In this document: positions 42,695 to 52,719 of the stretch, piece by piece
Numbering within the stretch: position 1 is the stretch's first letter
Layout: the number at the start of each line of letters is the position of its first letter
Source: RGIG4079 sp045531405
GTDB taxonomy: Bacteria; Bacteroidota; Bacteroidia; Bacteroidales; Muribaculaceae
NCBI GenBank assembly: GCA_045531405.1
Contig: JAZSDX010000076.1
Coordinates: 30,490 to 94,489, forward strand
Length of the DNA: 64,000 nt
Reading direction: 5' to 3'
Position numbers and translations under genes: made by a program
The notes under the pieces: generated by a model
What the model saw: the letters and a program-made list of their open reading frames with translations, nothing else
Databases searched by the model: none
Told to the model about the DNA's origin: nothing

Positions 42695-43168
42695 ATGAAG
42701 ATTACATTATTAGCAATAGGGAAGACCAATGCAAAGTATTTGCAAGAGGGGATTGAGCAATATACTAAGCGGTTGAGTCATTACATTCCTTTTGAGTTTA
42801 AGATTTTGCCCGATGTAAAGACAAGCAAAGGTTTTACACAAGAAAAACAAAAAGAGATGGAGGGGGAGATGTTTCTCAATGCAATACAAGCCGGCGATGT
42901 AGTAGTATTGCTCGATGAACGTGGCAAAGAGTTTACCTCTCGTGATTTTGCCACCTATATTGACAAGAAAATGGTTACTGTGGCAAAAAATCTTATTTTT
43001 GTGATAGGTGGTCCATACGGATTTTCACAAGATATGTATAATCGAGCAAATGAAAAGCTATCATTGTCAAAAATGACATTTTCTCATGAAATGATTCGCC
43101 TATTTTTTATCGAACAGATTTACCGTGCCATGACAATCCTCAAAGGTGAACCATATCATCACGATTAA
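42695..43168 (+). CDS. rlmH: 23S rRNA (pseudouridine1915-N3)-methyltransferase
   Basis: A 157-residue SPOUT-class (trefoil-knot) methyltransferase modifying pseudouridine 1915 in helix 69 of 23S rRNA. LLDERGKEFTSRDFA and the knot signature FVIGGPYGFS are clear, and the C-terminal KMTFSHEMIRLFFIEQIYRA is diagnostic. It starts 17 bp after the TPR regulator and ends overlapping convergent hemW by 4 bp. Confidence 0.97.
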   Translation: MKITLLAIGKTNAKYLQEGIEQYTKRLSHYIPFEFKILPDVKTSKGFTQEKQKEMEGEMFLNAIQAGDVVVLLDERGKEFTSRDFATYIDKKMVTVAKNLIFVIGGPYGFSQDMYNRANEKLSLSKMTFSHEMIRLFFIEQIYRAMTILKGEPYHHD

Positions 43169-44274
43169 ACAATAAAGTCAAGCATTATTCTATCAGAAAT
43201 AAGCATCGATTCTTCAGCTATGGCAAGATGTGTATCGGTTAGAACCATTCGACCTGCATCGATATGAGGTTGAGCAATACCCAATATATCATAGTCATAT
43301 TTCCTTTGATATAAGTCTAAATCAATACCTTGCGAAGTACGTAATGACACAATAATATAATCATTATGTCGAGCAACGGCATCTTCTTCCTCTATTTCAT
43401 AATAGCACTTATTTTGCGATAATCGGGCAATATATTCTTTAATATCAGCCGGATTGAATCTACGATTTTTTCCATCGAAACTATGAGCCGACACTCCAAT
43501 ACCTAAATAGGGTAGGTCTCGCCAATAATTTGTGTTATGTATTGCCTCACATCCCGATTGTGCAAAATTTGAAATCTCATAATGATTATACCCATTATTT
43601 TGAGCTGTTGAAATCAAATATTGATACATCTCATTTGCTAATTCTTCAGATGCCTCCTCAACCTTACCTGCCATAAGTCGTGAATACAAACCGGTTCCGG
43701 GTTCATAAGAAAGCAGATAGGCTGAGAAATGGGGGAGATGTAACTCCATTAATTTGTCTAACGACCTTTTCCAACTGACTAAATCTTGCCCCGGCAATCC
43801 ATAGATTAAATCCCCACAAATACGTGTAATACCTCCACATCGCAAAGTTTTTATCGCTTGAAGTGCAGTATGAGACGTGTGTCGTCGATTGATTACTTTG
43901 AGTTCGTTGTCATTAAAAGACTGAATACCCATACTCACACGATTGATTCCTAATCGGCTTATTGCATCAACCCATTCAGCAGTTACATCTTCGGGGTTAG
44001 CTTCAATGGTAAATTCCTCAATAGTTGATATATTAACATAATTTGCAACACGGCTTACAATCTTTGACAATAAATCAATTGGAAGTATAGAAGGTGTGCC
44101 ACCTCCGATATAAACGGTACTGATTTTATCTTCAATCTCTGAGATTCGCAAATCAAGTTCAGTCAACAACGCACAAACATATTGTTGCAAAGTATCGGTG
44201 CGTGGCATCGAATAAAAATCACAGTAGGCACATTTACTATGACAATAGGGGATATGGATATATAGACCCGACAT
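43165..44274 (-). CDS. hemW: Radical SAM heme chaperone HemW
   Basis: A 369-residue radical SAM protein related to oxygen-independent coproporphyrinogen oxidase. The CxxxCxxC cluster is C11, C15, C18 in YCHSKCAYCDFYS. YIGGGTPSIL, TIEANPEDVT and RVSMGIQSFND follow in the usual order, and the C-terminal HemW domain is short. HemW-type proteins hold heme for insertion into enzymes and are not true HemN oxidases; the spacing after the third Cys (CDF) fits HemW. Last gene of the metF-holB-addB-like-hemW operon, 2 bp after its neighbour. Confidence 0.93.
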   Translation of the reverse strand: MSGLYIHIPYCHSKCAYCDFYSMPRTDTLQQYVCALLTELDLRISEIEDKISTVYIGGGTPSILPIDLLSKIVSRVANYVNISTIEEFTIEANPEDVTAEWVDAISRLGINRVSMGIQSFNDNELKVINRRHTSHTALQAIKTLRCGGITRICGDLIYGLPGQDLVSWKRSLDKLMELHLPHFSAYLLSYEPGTGLYSRLMAGKVEEASEELANEMYQYLISTAQNNGYNHYEISNFAQSGCEAIHNTNYWRDLPYLGIGVSAHSFDGKNRRFNPADIKEYIARLSQNKCYYEIEEEDAVARHNDYIIVSLRTSQGIDLDLYQRKYDYDILGIAQPHIDAGRMVLTDTHLAIAEESMLISDRIMLDFIV

Positions 44275-44276
44275 TG

Positions 44277-47219
44277 CTACTTGGAATCATTATTGCAAAA
44301 TTCCATGAATTTACAATACTTACACGCTTCTTTATTTTTCACTGCAAAAAATGGAACTTTCTCATCAAAGATTTCATCTATCAAATTTTCAAACAATGCC
44401 CAAAATTCATCTTTATATTCCAAATAACTATTAAGAACTTTTTTCTCATTACGAGAGCCTATCGTTATCGGTGGAAGATGCTCGGTATTTAACGTGCGAA
44501 AAGTATAAATATATGGCTGTATATCTCCTTTATAACCTGTTTTATAGGCATAAAAGAAACAATATACAAATAATTGAAAAATCGCATGCCGTTTATTTTT
44601 ACTTTCTTTATCAAATAACTGGCTAATTGTTCCTAAATTAACTTTATCACTTCCGGTTTTATAGTCAACAAATCGCATTAACATGTTATCTCCTTGCTTA
44701 ACCCTATCTATGCGATCTATAAACATTCTAAAATTTATTGTGTGCTTATCATTTATTTTCCATTGACCTTCTTCTTCTTTTTCGGCTTCGACAAAATAAA
44801 AATCTGCAAATTGCTTCTCATTTTCAAACATCAATAACGTAAAATGACACATTATATCCCCAAGTACTTTACTATCTCCATGCAAAGGTGTGTCATTATC
44901 TTCTCCCAATTTATTATAATGACAATTTATGGAGCGAGTGATTTGTTTCATTATTTCGCCTTGACGCTGTTTTTGTTTTTCTAATATCTCTTTTGTTATC
45001 AAGACCTCTTCGGCTCCTCCTTTCAATCTTGTATAGAAAACCTCAGCGATTTCATGCATAATTGTCCCAAATGTCGATTCATCCATATACTCGGTGATTT
45101 CATCTTCATATTGCAACCCCTCAATATAATAAAGATAAAAAGACAATGGACAATCTATGTATTTTTTCAGTGTACTTGCCGAAAAATTGCGTTTTGAATT
45201 TGGTTTCTTATATTCATTTAGTTTTGCCATTATCTCAGGTGTTTTTACTACTGTTAGAACACCTTCTTCTGCTGAAAAAATATTATATTTTACTGACGCA
45301 AAATTTATTTTATCACGTTGGTATAAAAATTTGAGTTGATATAAAAATCTTGACATCTCTCCACTTCGGAGCCCACCCGTGCGAGAATCATACATTATAT
45401 ATACATTATTCGCTCGTGAAAGCATTCGATAAAAATAATATGCATACATACTTTCCTGGAATTCAATTGTTGACATTCCATAACCTCGCCTTAATGAATT
45501 TGGAATAAATGTCTTTGCATAATGTTTCCGTGGAAATACTCGCTCGTTCATTGAAAGGATAAACAGATTTTCAAAGTCTAAAGCTCGAGTTTCCAATACT
45601 CCCATAATCTGTAATCCTTTTAATGGTTCCCCTTCAAAATTAACAACCTCTGATCCAATGATTCGTTCTATTAGACGAAATGCGGTTGTTTCTGACATTA
45701 AAATGCCATACTTTTTTATCAAATATGCAAAATGCTCTAAAGACGCAATATATTTTTCTATAAACAACGCATCTACAGTACCATCTTTAGGCAACTTGGG
45801 ACTTATCCATAATACCAAATTTTGAATATAATCTAAAACCTCCTCAATATTATTTAAGTCTTTAACTCCTGTAAATATTGATTTTAATTGAGAATAATTC
45901 TCGTTTAAAAAGTCAGCGGTCAGATTAAATTCTCTATTAGTATTTATATAATCTATTATTGATTGACTTTCTTGAGATGCGACAGATGAAATCAATGGAT
46001 GAGATAATACATTCATTATATCTTCATAAAAAAACTGGATTTTTTCATGAACAACCCTTGATCTCATTTGCATTGAAATTATCAAACTTATCAATGCAGA
46101 TACTGAAGTGTGTCGCATAGGATACCCCATTGTTACATTTACCGACTTTATATCTTTTGGTAATGAATGTAGTAATGGGATGAATAGTCCCTCATCGGGC
46201 AACACAATAGCTGTATTTATATCGGTTATCTTTTTCTCTTTGTTTAGTTTTGAAATGATTGCGGCTGTTTCTTTGACTTGACCTATGTTTGAAGGAACCC
46301 CAATCACATTTATATTAGGAAATTCTTCTATTTCAGACTCCAATAATTTATATCTTGATTTAAACTGATTTATATAATTCCCTACAAATAGAGTTGCTCT
46401 ATTTCCGTCATACTTATATGCCGGAGAATTATAATCCCAATAAAAATCAGCTCTATCAATAGCTTTAAGTCGCTCAAATATTTTTATTTCTGATGTTGAT
46501 AGTACATTGAATCCGACAAAGATATATCGGTCGGATAACAACGAATCTGTATTTATAAATTTAATCGACTCTGCAACTTCTCGATATAACATACCTGAGT
46601 AACTTAACCCTATTTCCTTTAAGCGAGTACGAAACGCATCATATAAATCATATAGTATTTCCCATAATTTAATAAACTTATCGGTTAATTGATTTTGTCC
46701 ATCTTCATTATGATTTATATGTTTCCAAAATGTCGCTGAATATTCAGGTATTTTTGAATCTCCCCAATATTGGCGAATCACGTTGATTTGTTCTTCTGTC
46801 AAAAAGTTGCTATTAATCTCTTTTAGATTCTTTATATTTTTAAAGAGTTGCTTCGCATCTACCAAATATTTATCTACATCCCCAAAATCATTTAACAACA
46901 TTTCAGCCCAAAATTGGAAACGGTCAAATTCTATTATTGTTGATTGTGGAGATCTTTCATATACAATCTTTCTATACTCATCATATAAAATAAATATCAA
47001 CTCCATTCTTGAAGCCTCAATGCCGGTAGAATATAACCCAATAAAATCACTTATTGTTATAATTTGTGGCATTACAATATTATTTTCTATTGCTTCTGCC
47101 ATATAATTTGCAAAGAAAACGCCACTTCGCTTATTGGGAAATACAAATGTAAAATCTGATAGTCGATCATCTTCATTTTTTACATATATTTTTGCCACTT
47201 GAGATAAGAATGTTTGCAT
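44277..47219 (-). CDS. AddB-like PD-(D/E)XK nuclease protein with Fe-S cysteines
   Basis: A 980-residue protein with an AddB/RexB-like layout. The N-terminal helicase-like part lacks a proper Walker A motif (FVFPNKRSGVFFANY). The C-terminal nuclease has H722 (GTIMHEIAE), D835 (FIDRID), D852 and K854 (FVDYKTG). Four cysteines are placed as in AddB Fe-S nucleases: C690, then C966, C969 and C975 in ACKYCKFMEFC. The expected partner is an AddA-type UvrD helicase for double-strand-break resection, but none is in this window. It sits 3 bp after holB. Confidence 0.88.
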   Translation of the reverse strand: MQTFLSQVAKIYVKNEDDRLSDFTFVFPNKRSGVFFANYMAEAIENNIVMPQIITISDFIGLYSTGIEASRMELIFILYDEYRKIVYERSPQSTIIEFDRFQFWAEMLLNDFGDVDKYLVDAKQLFKNIKNLKEINSNFLTEEQINVIRQYWGDSKIPEYSATFWKHINHNEDGQNQLTDKFIKLWEILYDLYDAFRTRLKEIGLSYSGMLYREVAESIKFINTDSLLSDRYIFVGFNVLSTSEIKIFERLKAIDRADFYWDYNSPAYKYDGNRATLFVGNYINQFKSRYKLLESEIEEFPNINVIGVPSNIGQVKETAAIISKLNKEKKITDINTAIVLPDEGLFIPLLHSLPKDIKSVNVTMGYPMRHTSVSALISLIISMQMRSRVVHEKIQFFYEDIMNVLSHPLISSVASQESQSIIDYINTNREFNLTADFLNENYSQLKSIFTGVKDLNNIEEVLDYIQNLVLWISPKLPKDGTVDALFIEKYIASLEHFAYLIKKYGILMSETTAFRLIERIIGSEVVNFEGEPLKGLQIMGVLETRALDFENLFILSMNERVFPRKHYAKTFIPNSLRRGYGMSTIEFQESMYAYYFYRMLSRANNVYIMYDSRTGGLRSGEMSRFLYQLKFLYQRDKINFASVKYNIFSAEEGVLTVVKTPEIMAKLNEYKKPNSKRNFSASTLKKYIDCPLSFYLYYIEGLQYEDEITEYMDESTFGTIMHEIAEVFYTRLKGGAEEVLITKEILEKQKQRQGEIMKQITRSINCHYNKLGEDNDTPLHGDSKVLGDIMCHFTLLMFENEKQFADFYFVEAEKEEEGQWKINDKHTINFRMFIDRIDRVKQGDNMLMRFVDYKTGSDKVNLGTISQLFDKESKNKRHAIFQLFVYCFFYAYKTGYKGDIQPYIYTFRTLNTEHLPPITIGSRNEKKVLNSYLEYKDEFWALFENLIDEIFDEKVPFFAVKNKEACKYCKFMEFCNNDSK

Positions 47220-47222
47220 ATG

Positions 47223-48341
47223 CTACGATTTTAGTAATAAAATAACCTTAACCGACAAATCAAAAAAAACTATTTTGGCATTGGCATTACTTGAGATATC
47301 TATTTGCGCTTTATTTAATACTTCAATTAGTTTTTCAACATTCCTTTCTGTTATGAATGATGCAAAATTTACACTAAATTTAGCTTCTTCCTGATTTAAA
47401 TAATTTAATTCATTAATATTTAGGTTATATATAAAATTCTCCCGAATTAGTCTTTGACAATAATCTAAAAATTGAATTTCTTGCTCTCGCCCCAACTGCG
47501 CAATATCAGAACTCCAACGTTTTAGATCTTGAATTTTTCGTTGGTATGCAAGTCGCATTAACTCAACAAAAAGTGTGAAAAATTTTGAAGTTTCTTTTGT
47601 TAAATTTATTTCCTTTTGTGCTTTAATGATATTTCCTTCTGATAAATGGGCGATAGATAATGCATCATTATATTCGATTGCATAGTTTTTAGCTAAATAA
47701 TCAGCAATTATCTCATCACCTAACCTCAATAATTCAATTCGTTGTGTGCGAGAGTATATCGTAGGCAATATTTGTTTAGAATCATTTGAGACCAACACAA
47801 ACAATGTATCGTTATATGGTTCTTCAATTAATTTTAGTAGTTTATTTGCACACTCAATTTTCATGCGTTCAGGCAACCACAACAAAACTATTTTATATTT
47901 AGATTTATGTGCTGTATAATTTAATTTTCTAATAATATCAATACTTTCATCTACATATATATGTGGTTGTGCATTTATATTATCTAATGCGATAAGCCAT
48001 TTCTCAAAATCCATATAGGGATTTTGTTCTAAAAAGTCGCGCCACTCTTCAATATAATCATCTGATATTGCAGACTTCTTTCCTTTTACAACCGGGAATA
48101 TATAGTGAGTATCTATATGATTAAACGATTTATGTTGAAGGCATGACGGACATACTCCACAACTATCTCCATTTTGACGATTCTCACAATGAACATACTG
48201 AGCAAAAGCACGAGCCAATGCAAATTTCCCGATTCCAACCGGACCCTCTATTAATATAGCATGTGGAATGCGACCACTCTCTACAAATGAACGTAGCCGA
48301 TTTTTTGCCACTTCATGTGAATTTATATCACTAAATTTCAT
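47223..48341 (-). CDS. holB: DNA polymerase III subunit delta'
   Basis: A 372-residue clamp-loader subunit of the AAA+ fold. The P-loop reads GPVGIGKF (33-40), lacking the Thr/Ser after Lys, in line with a subunit that does not hydrolyse ATP. A zinc module has four cysteines (C52, C61, C64, C67 in DSCGVCPSC and upstream). The later SRTQRIEL matches the SRC sensor region. It lies 12 bp after metF and 3 bp before the AddB-like gene. Confidence 0.92.
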   Translation of the reverse strand: MKFSDINSHEVAKNRLRSFVESGRIPHAILIEGPVGIGKFALARAFAQYVHCENRQNGDSCGVCPSCLQHKSFNHIDTHYIFPVVKGKKSAISDDYIEEWRDFLEQNPYMDFEKWLIALDNINAQPHIYVDESIDIIRKLNYTAHKSKYKIVLLWLPERMKIECANKLLKLIEEPYNDTLFVLVSNDSKQILPTIYSRTQRIELLRLGDEIIADYLAKNYAIEYNDALSIAHLSEGNIIKAQKEINLTKETSKFFTLFVELMRLAYQRKIQDLKRWSSDIAQLGREQEIQFLDYCQRLIRENFIYNLNINELNYLNQEEAKFSVNFASFITERNVEKLIEVLNKAQIDISSNANAKIVFFDLSVKVILLLKS

Positions 48342-48353
48342 CTTTATATATGC

Positions 48354-49310
48354 TTAATAAACTTGTGATGCCACATTCTTTACACTTTGCATAGCATTAT
48401 GCGAATAAAAATGAATTGAAGGGACTCCATGTTGTATTAAATCCTTGGCTTGATACACACACCATTCTACTCCTACTGATTTTGCCGATGCATCATCTTT
48501 ACATTTTAATAATTCAGTTGCTAACTCAGACGGCAAATCCACTCCAAATACTTTAGGCAAAACGGTCAACTGATTGATATTAACAATTGGCTTTATCCCA
48601 GGAATAATTGGTACATTTATTCCTTCTAACCTACATTTATCTACAAATCTATAATATTTTTCATTATCAAAAAACATTTGAGTCACAACATACTCTGCTC
48701 CATTATCAACTTTTGTTTTCAGCCATTTTATATCCATGTCAATATTGGGAGCTTCCTCATGCTTTTCTGGATATCCGGCAACTCCATAACTAAAACTTTC
48801 GCCGGTAATAATATCCATCTGAGTTCCATCAATAAAGAATCCTCTATTGAAATCATTTATCTGAAGTTGCAATTCTGAGGCATGTGCATGTCCATCTCGA
48901 TTTGGAATAAATTTACTATCATGTTTTGCTTTATCTCCTCGCAACACCAACAAGTTTGTTATGCCCAAAAAATTCAAATCTATTAAAGCATATTCTGTTT
49001 CTATCTTAGAATATCCACTACATATTATATGAGGCACAGCGGGGATTCCATATCTATGTTGAATTGCCGCAGCAACTGCTACTGTCCCAGGACGCGAGCG
49101 TTCTGTTACTTTTTGATATAGTCCATCATGAGTGCTTTTATAAACCATTTCGCTACGATGAGTTGTAATATTGATATACAACGGCTTAAACTCTATCAAT
49201 TGATCTATATTTTTGAATAGTTGCGAAATCCCTTTCCCTTTTATTGGAGGAAGAATCTCAAACGAAAAGCCCGGTGTCGTAATATTTTTTATTAATTCAG
49301 TAATTTTCAT
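48354..49310 (-). CDS. metF: 5,10-methylenetetrahydrofolate reductase
   Basis: A 318-residue FAD-dependent TIM-barrel enzyme making 5-methyl-tetrahydrofolate for methionine synthesis. FSFEILPP at the start, then VPHIICSGYSKIETEYALIDL, NLLVLRGDK, FSYGVAGYPEKHEE, KVDNGAEYVVTQMFFDN and IPGIKPI follow the family order. Length is normal. First gene of a four-gene operon whose other members act in replication, repair and heme handling. A good promoter lies upstream. Confidence 0.96.
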   Translation of the reverse strand: MKITELIKNITTPGFSFEILPPIKGKGISQLFKNIDQLIEFKPLYINITTHRSEMVYKSTHDGLYQKVTERSRPGTVAVAAAIQHRYGIPAVPHIICSGYSKIETEYALIDLNFLGITNLLVLRGDKAKHDSKFIPNRDGHAHASELQLQINDFNRGFFIDGTQMDIITGESFSYGVAGYPEKHEEAPNIDMDIKWLKTKVDNGAEYVVTQMFFDNEKYYRFVDKCRLEGINVPIIPGIKPIVNINQLTVLPKVFGVDLPSELATELLKCKDDASAKSVGVEWCVYQAKDLIQHGVPSIHFYSHNAMQSVKNVASQVY

Positions 49311-49331
49311 TTCTCAATAATAATATAATCA

Positions 49332-49362
49332 CAAAATTACGATTTAATCAACAATATGGCAA
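49332..49362 (-). promoter_or_regulatory. Promoter of the metF operon
   Basis: Minus-strand TAATTTTG (49339 to 49332) with TTG (49362-49360) 20 bp upstream, 21 bp before the metF ATG. Confidence 0.68.
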
Positions 49363-49381
49363 ATATGTTATATAACTAATC

Positions 49382-49792
49382 CTAATTATTTAGTCTCACA
49401 ATTTGATTGCGTGCTACTTGTAATTGCCGCTCCAAACGTTCTTTATTAACTCGTGCTTTATATACTATTTCCATGCCCAGGTTATTTATCTCATATTCAA
49501 CGAGCAAGCTATCAATTGTTTGTATCTCTTTTATTATTAATCGTTCTTTTATTTGAGGTTTAAGCTTTAATGCTTCTCGACGAATATCTATTTGTTCTTT
49601 ATGCACACTATCAATCTGCTCTATGAATTGCATAGCTTCTATTGGATTATCGTTTGCCAATGCATCTTTCGCTTTTATAAGTAATATTTCAGCGTTCTTT
49701 TCTTTATTTATTTCTTTTTGATTTGAATTAAAGCAAGAACTAAATAATAAAACAATTACTACACAGAATAATAATCTAATTTCTTTGAACAT
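49382..49792 (-). CDS. Small lipoprotein of unknown function
   Basis: A 136-residue protein with a lipoprotein signal (LLFCVVIVLLFSSCF; lipid attachment at C20) and a mature part predicted almost entirely helical and charged, with possible TPR-like and coiled-coil character (AKDALANDNPIEAMQFIEQID, then RLERQLQVARNQI). It overlaps the end of rel by 17 bp, so it is co-transcribed with it. I do not recognise a family with known function. Confidence 0.8.
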   Translation of the reverse strand: MFKEIRLLFCVVIVLLFSSCFNSNQKEINKEKNAEILLIKAKDALANDNPIEAMQFIEQIDSVHKEQIDIRREALKLKPQIKERLIIKEIQTIDSLLVEYEINNLGMEIVYKARVNKERLERQLQVARNQIVRLNN

Positions 49793-51977
49793 CTTTTACT
49801 CCTTTTACTGTTTTTATTTTTTTTATCAACATTTCTAACGCTTGAATATCAGATATTCCTACCACCAAATAGCCTTGAAACAAACCATCATTTGAATCAA
49901 TCGAAATACTCTTTAATAATACATTTTTTTCTTTATTGATTATTGATGTTATATTTGTTACAATGCCAATATCATCATATCCAATAATTCTTAATGTGGC
50001 TCCAAATTGACTTCCAACTTTTCCTGACCACCGTGTTGTTATAATACGATAAGGATACTTGCTCCTAATATGTGATGCATTCGGACAATCATTCTTGTGA
50101 ATTTTTATAACTCCTTCTGCTGAAATAAACCCAAAAACTCCATCTCCATATATGGGATTACAGCATTTTGCAAGACGATAATTTATCCCTTTAATATTCT
50201 CTCCAATAACTAATACATCATCGGCTCTGTCTGTATCTTCTTTTTGCTGTAATGTAAAACCCGTTGCCGACCGCACTTCATAAGTCGGTTCATTAAGTTT
50301 TTGTTCTAACAGTTCATATTGAGCAATTACATCAGCAATATCAATAGCATCTTTCGCTATCTCATCATAAAAATCCGTTACTGTTTTGAATCCCATCTTT
50401 TTGATGAGTTTCATTAATACTGCTTCCTCTATTTCTATTTTTCGATTCTTAAATCGTCGTTGCAACAATTCTTTTCCAAGATCTGCTGCTCGGTTTTGCA
50501 TCTCATGAATCGTTTGCTTTATTTTATTTCGAGCCTTTGACGTAACTACAAAGCTCAACCAATCTTGTTTTGGAGTTTGATTTGATGACGTAATAATTTC
50601 TACCGAATCTCCATTATTCAATTTATAATTTAGTTTTTGAGCACGGCCATTTACTTTTGCACCTATACATTGACAACCTAATCTTGAATGTATATTAAAA
50701 GCAAAATCAATAATAGTTGCTCCTAATGGTAATTTATACAAATCTCCTTTTGGAGTAAACACAAACACCTCTTTTGCATATACATCCATCTTAAAGTTTT
50801 TCATTAACTCCATTGGACCGGTTTCGGCTGCTTCCAATATATCTCTCACATTATTCATCCATGTATCGAGATTATTTTCGCTTTTACCACCTTTGTACTT
50901 CCAATGAGCTGCAAGCCCTTTTTCTGCAACTAAGTCCATTCGTTTGGTTCTTATTTGAACTTCAACCCATTTATTTTCCGGACCAACGACAGTTGTATGA
51001 AGAGACTCATACCCATTACTTTTAGGGATTGTTAGCCAATCTTTCATTCTCTGAGTATTAGGCTGATACATATCAGCAATAATTGAATATGCCAACCAGC
51101 AATCTGCTTTTTCTTTTTCTAATGAAGAATCTAATATTACCCTAATAGCAAACAAATCGAATATACCATCTATGTCATTCTTTTGCTTTCGCATTTTATT
51201 CCAAATGGAATATATTGATTTTGTTCGACCCTTAATTTCAAATACGAGACCTGCTTCCTCTAATTTTTTCTTAACTGGACTAATAAAAGATGCAATATAT
51301 TCATCTCGTTCAACCTTGGTTTCTTTTAATTTATGAGCAATTTCAGTAAATTTTTCTCTATTTGTATATTTTAATGATAAATCCTCCAATTCTGATTTAA
51401 TCACATACAAGCCTAATCTATGAGCCAATGGTGCATATAGATAATTTGCTTCATAAGCTACATCATGCACATATTTTTCATTCGGATGGTGATTTATAGC
51501 TCGCATCAAGGTCAGACGCTCCACTATCATTATTATTATCACACGAATATCTTCAGCAAAAGTTAACAATAGGCTTCTAAAATTATCACTTTCAACTGCA
51601 GCTTGACGGCTATATAATGTTGCAACTTTTAATAAACCTCTCACTAATTTAGCAACATCATTTCCCCATTGTTTTTCAAGTTCTTCAACAGATACATACT
51701 CAGTTTGACATAAATTATGCAATAAAATAGCAACAATCATATTTCGATCAGGGCTGATTTTATCACACAACAATAATGCAGTTTCTATATTATGAATTAT
51801 TGGATTTATTCCATACTTATTTCGACGATAATGACCTTCTTTTATCGCCGACTTCATTATTTGTTTTACTGATGAAAAATCACCATCTTGAATTACATCT
51901 TGCGACATTGACAACAACTGTCGGCAATATGGCACTAATTTTGAGTGTTCTTCTTTATTAAAATATTTTGTGTCCAT
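49776..51977 (-). CDS. rel: RelA/SpoT-family (p)ppGpp synthetase with degenerate hydrolase domain
   Basis: A 733-residue stringent-response protein: N-terminal HD-like domain, synthetase, TGS (KEVFVFTPKGDLYKLP), a conserved-cysteine region (LAKCCNPIYGDGV) and a C-terminal ACT. In the HD-like domain the metal motif HD is H87-N88, the following Glu-Asp is Q91-T92, and the expected KLADRLHNMR reads MIVERLTLMR (153-159), so hydrolysis is probably lost. The synthetase keeps GRTKSIYSIW, FDLFAIR (D274), PKSNGYESLHT and EVQIRT (E339), with RMKD (310-313), the RXKD form of bifunctional enzymes. It follows engB by 20 bp. Confidence 0.93.
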   Translation of the reverse strand: MDTKYFNKEEHSKLVPYCRQLLSMSQDVIQDGDFSSVKQIMKSAIKEGHYRRNKYGINPIIHNIETALLLCDKISPDRNMIVAILLHNLCQTEYVSVEELEKQWGNDVAKLVRGLLKVATLYSRQAAVESDNFRSLLLTFAEDIRVIIIMIVERLTLMRAINHHPNEKYVHDVAYEANYLYAPLAHRLGLYVIKSELEDLSLKYTNREKFTEIAHKLKETKVERDEYIASFISPVKKKLEEAGLVFEIKGRTKSIYSIWNKMRKQKNDIDGIFDLFAIRVILDSSLEKEKADCWLAYSIIADMYQPNTQRMKDWLTIPKSNGYESLHTTVVGPENKWVEVQIRTKRMDLVAEKGLAAHWKYKGGKSENNLDTWMNNVRDILEAAETGPMELMKNFKMDVYAKEVFVFTPKGDLYKLPLGATIIDFAFNIHSRLGCQCIGAKVNGRAQKLNYKLNNGDSVEIITSSNQTPKQDWLSFVVTSKARNKIKQTIHEMQNRAADLGKELLQRRFKNRKIEIEEAVLMKLIKKMGFKTVTDFYDEIAKDAIDIADVIAQYELLEQKLNEPTYEVRSATGFTLQQKEDTDRADDVLVIGENIKGINYRLAKCCNPIYGDGVFGFISAEGVIKIHKNDCPNASHIRSKYPYRIITTRWSGKVGSQFGATLRIIGYDDIGIVTNITSIINKEKNVLLKSISIDSNDGLFQGYLVVGISDIQALEMLIKKIKTVKGVKDVQRN

Positions 51978-51997
51978 TAAGTATTTCTTAATATTAA

Positions 51998-52600
51998 TTA
52001 TGCTTCTACTGTTGAATTTAGGTATTCAATATAGTCCAATAGCTCTTTTCTCCCTCGTTTATCAACACTCGACGTTTTGAATATAGGTGGTAATTCATCC
52101 CAATCTTCTTTTAGTTCTTCACAATATACCTCTATAGCTTTTTTTGCTGCTGATGAAGACATTTTATCTAATTTGGTAAATACAATACTAAAAGGGATAC
52201 CATTTTCTCCAAGCCATTGCATAAACTCCTTATCTATATTTTGTGGTTTATGTCGAGAATCAATCAAGAGAAATAAGTTTATCATTGATTCTCGATTTAA
52301 GATATATCCCTCAATTATTGTTTTCAATTGTTTTCTACTTTCTTTTCCCCTTTGTGCATATCCATACCCCGGCAAATCCACAAGATACCACGATTCATTT
52401 ATTAAAAAGTGATTTATCAGCATTGTCTTTCCTGGAGTTGCCGATGTCATTGCTAAAGATTTTTTTCCTGTCAACATATTAATCAAGGAAGATTTTCCCA
52501 CATTAGACCTTCCTATAAAAGCATATTCTTTAAGGTTATCTTGAGGACATTTTTTTACATCGGTATTACTTATTATAAATTTTGCGCTTTTAATTTCCAT
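51998..52600 (-). CDS. engB: Ribosome biogenesis GTPase EngB/YsxC
   Basis: A 200-residue Era-like GTPase needed for 50S assembly. G1 is GRSNVGKSSL, G2 lies in SATPGKTMLINHF, G3 is DLPGYGYA, G4 is TKLDK and G5 is KTSSVD. Length is normal. It leads a transcript with rel and the small lipoprotein. A near-consensus TATCTTTA lies upstream on the same strand, in the gap shared with the divergent trmN6-like gene. Confidence 0.96.
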   Translation of the reverse strand: MEIKSAKFIISNTDVKKCPQDNLKEYAFIGRSNVGKSSLINMLTGKKSLAMTSATPGKTMLINHFLINESWYLVDLPGYGYAQRGKESRKQLKTIIEGYILNRESMINLFLLIDSRHKPQNIDKEFMQWLGENGIPFSIVFTKLDKMSSSAAKKAIEVYCEELKEDWDELPPIFKTSSVDKRGRKELLDYIEYLNSTVEA

Positions 52601-52690
52601 ATCATGATAAAATTTTATGTAAAGATAACTATTACCCCTTTATTTAGCAAGTAAAACTCTTATTCTAATTCTTGTTTGAATAAAAATCTG

Positions 52691-52698
52691 TACCTTTG
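52691..52698 (+). promoter_or_regulatory. Promoter -7 element of the methyltransferase gene
   Basis: TACCTTTG matches TAnnTTTG and ends 21 bp before ATG 52720. It overlaps a TTG that could otherwise be read as a start codon, which decides the start for ATG. Confidence 0.65.
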
Positions 52699-52719
52699 TG
52701 TCAATTATATGATATCTCA

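Noticed and set aside
47223..48341. Reading the odd P-loop of HolB as a damaged gene
   Set aside because: Delta' subunits commonly lack a working ATPase site, and the zinc module and the rest of the chain are intact.
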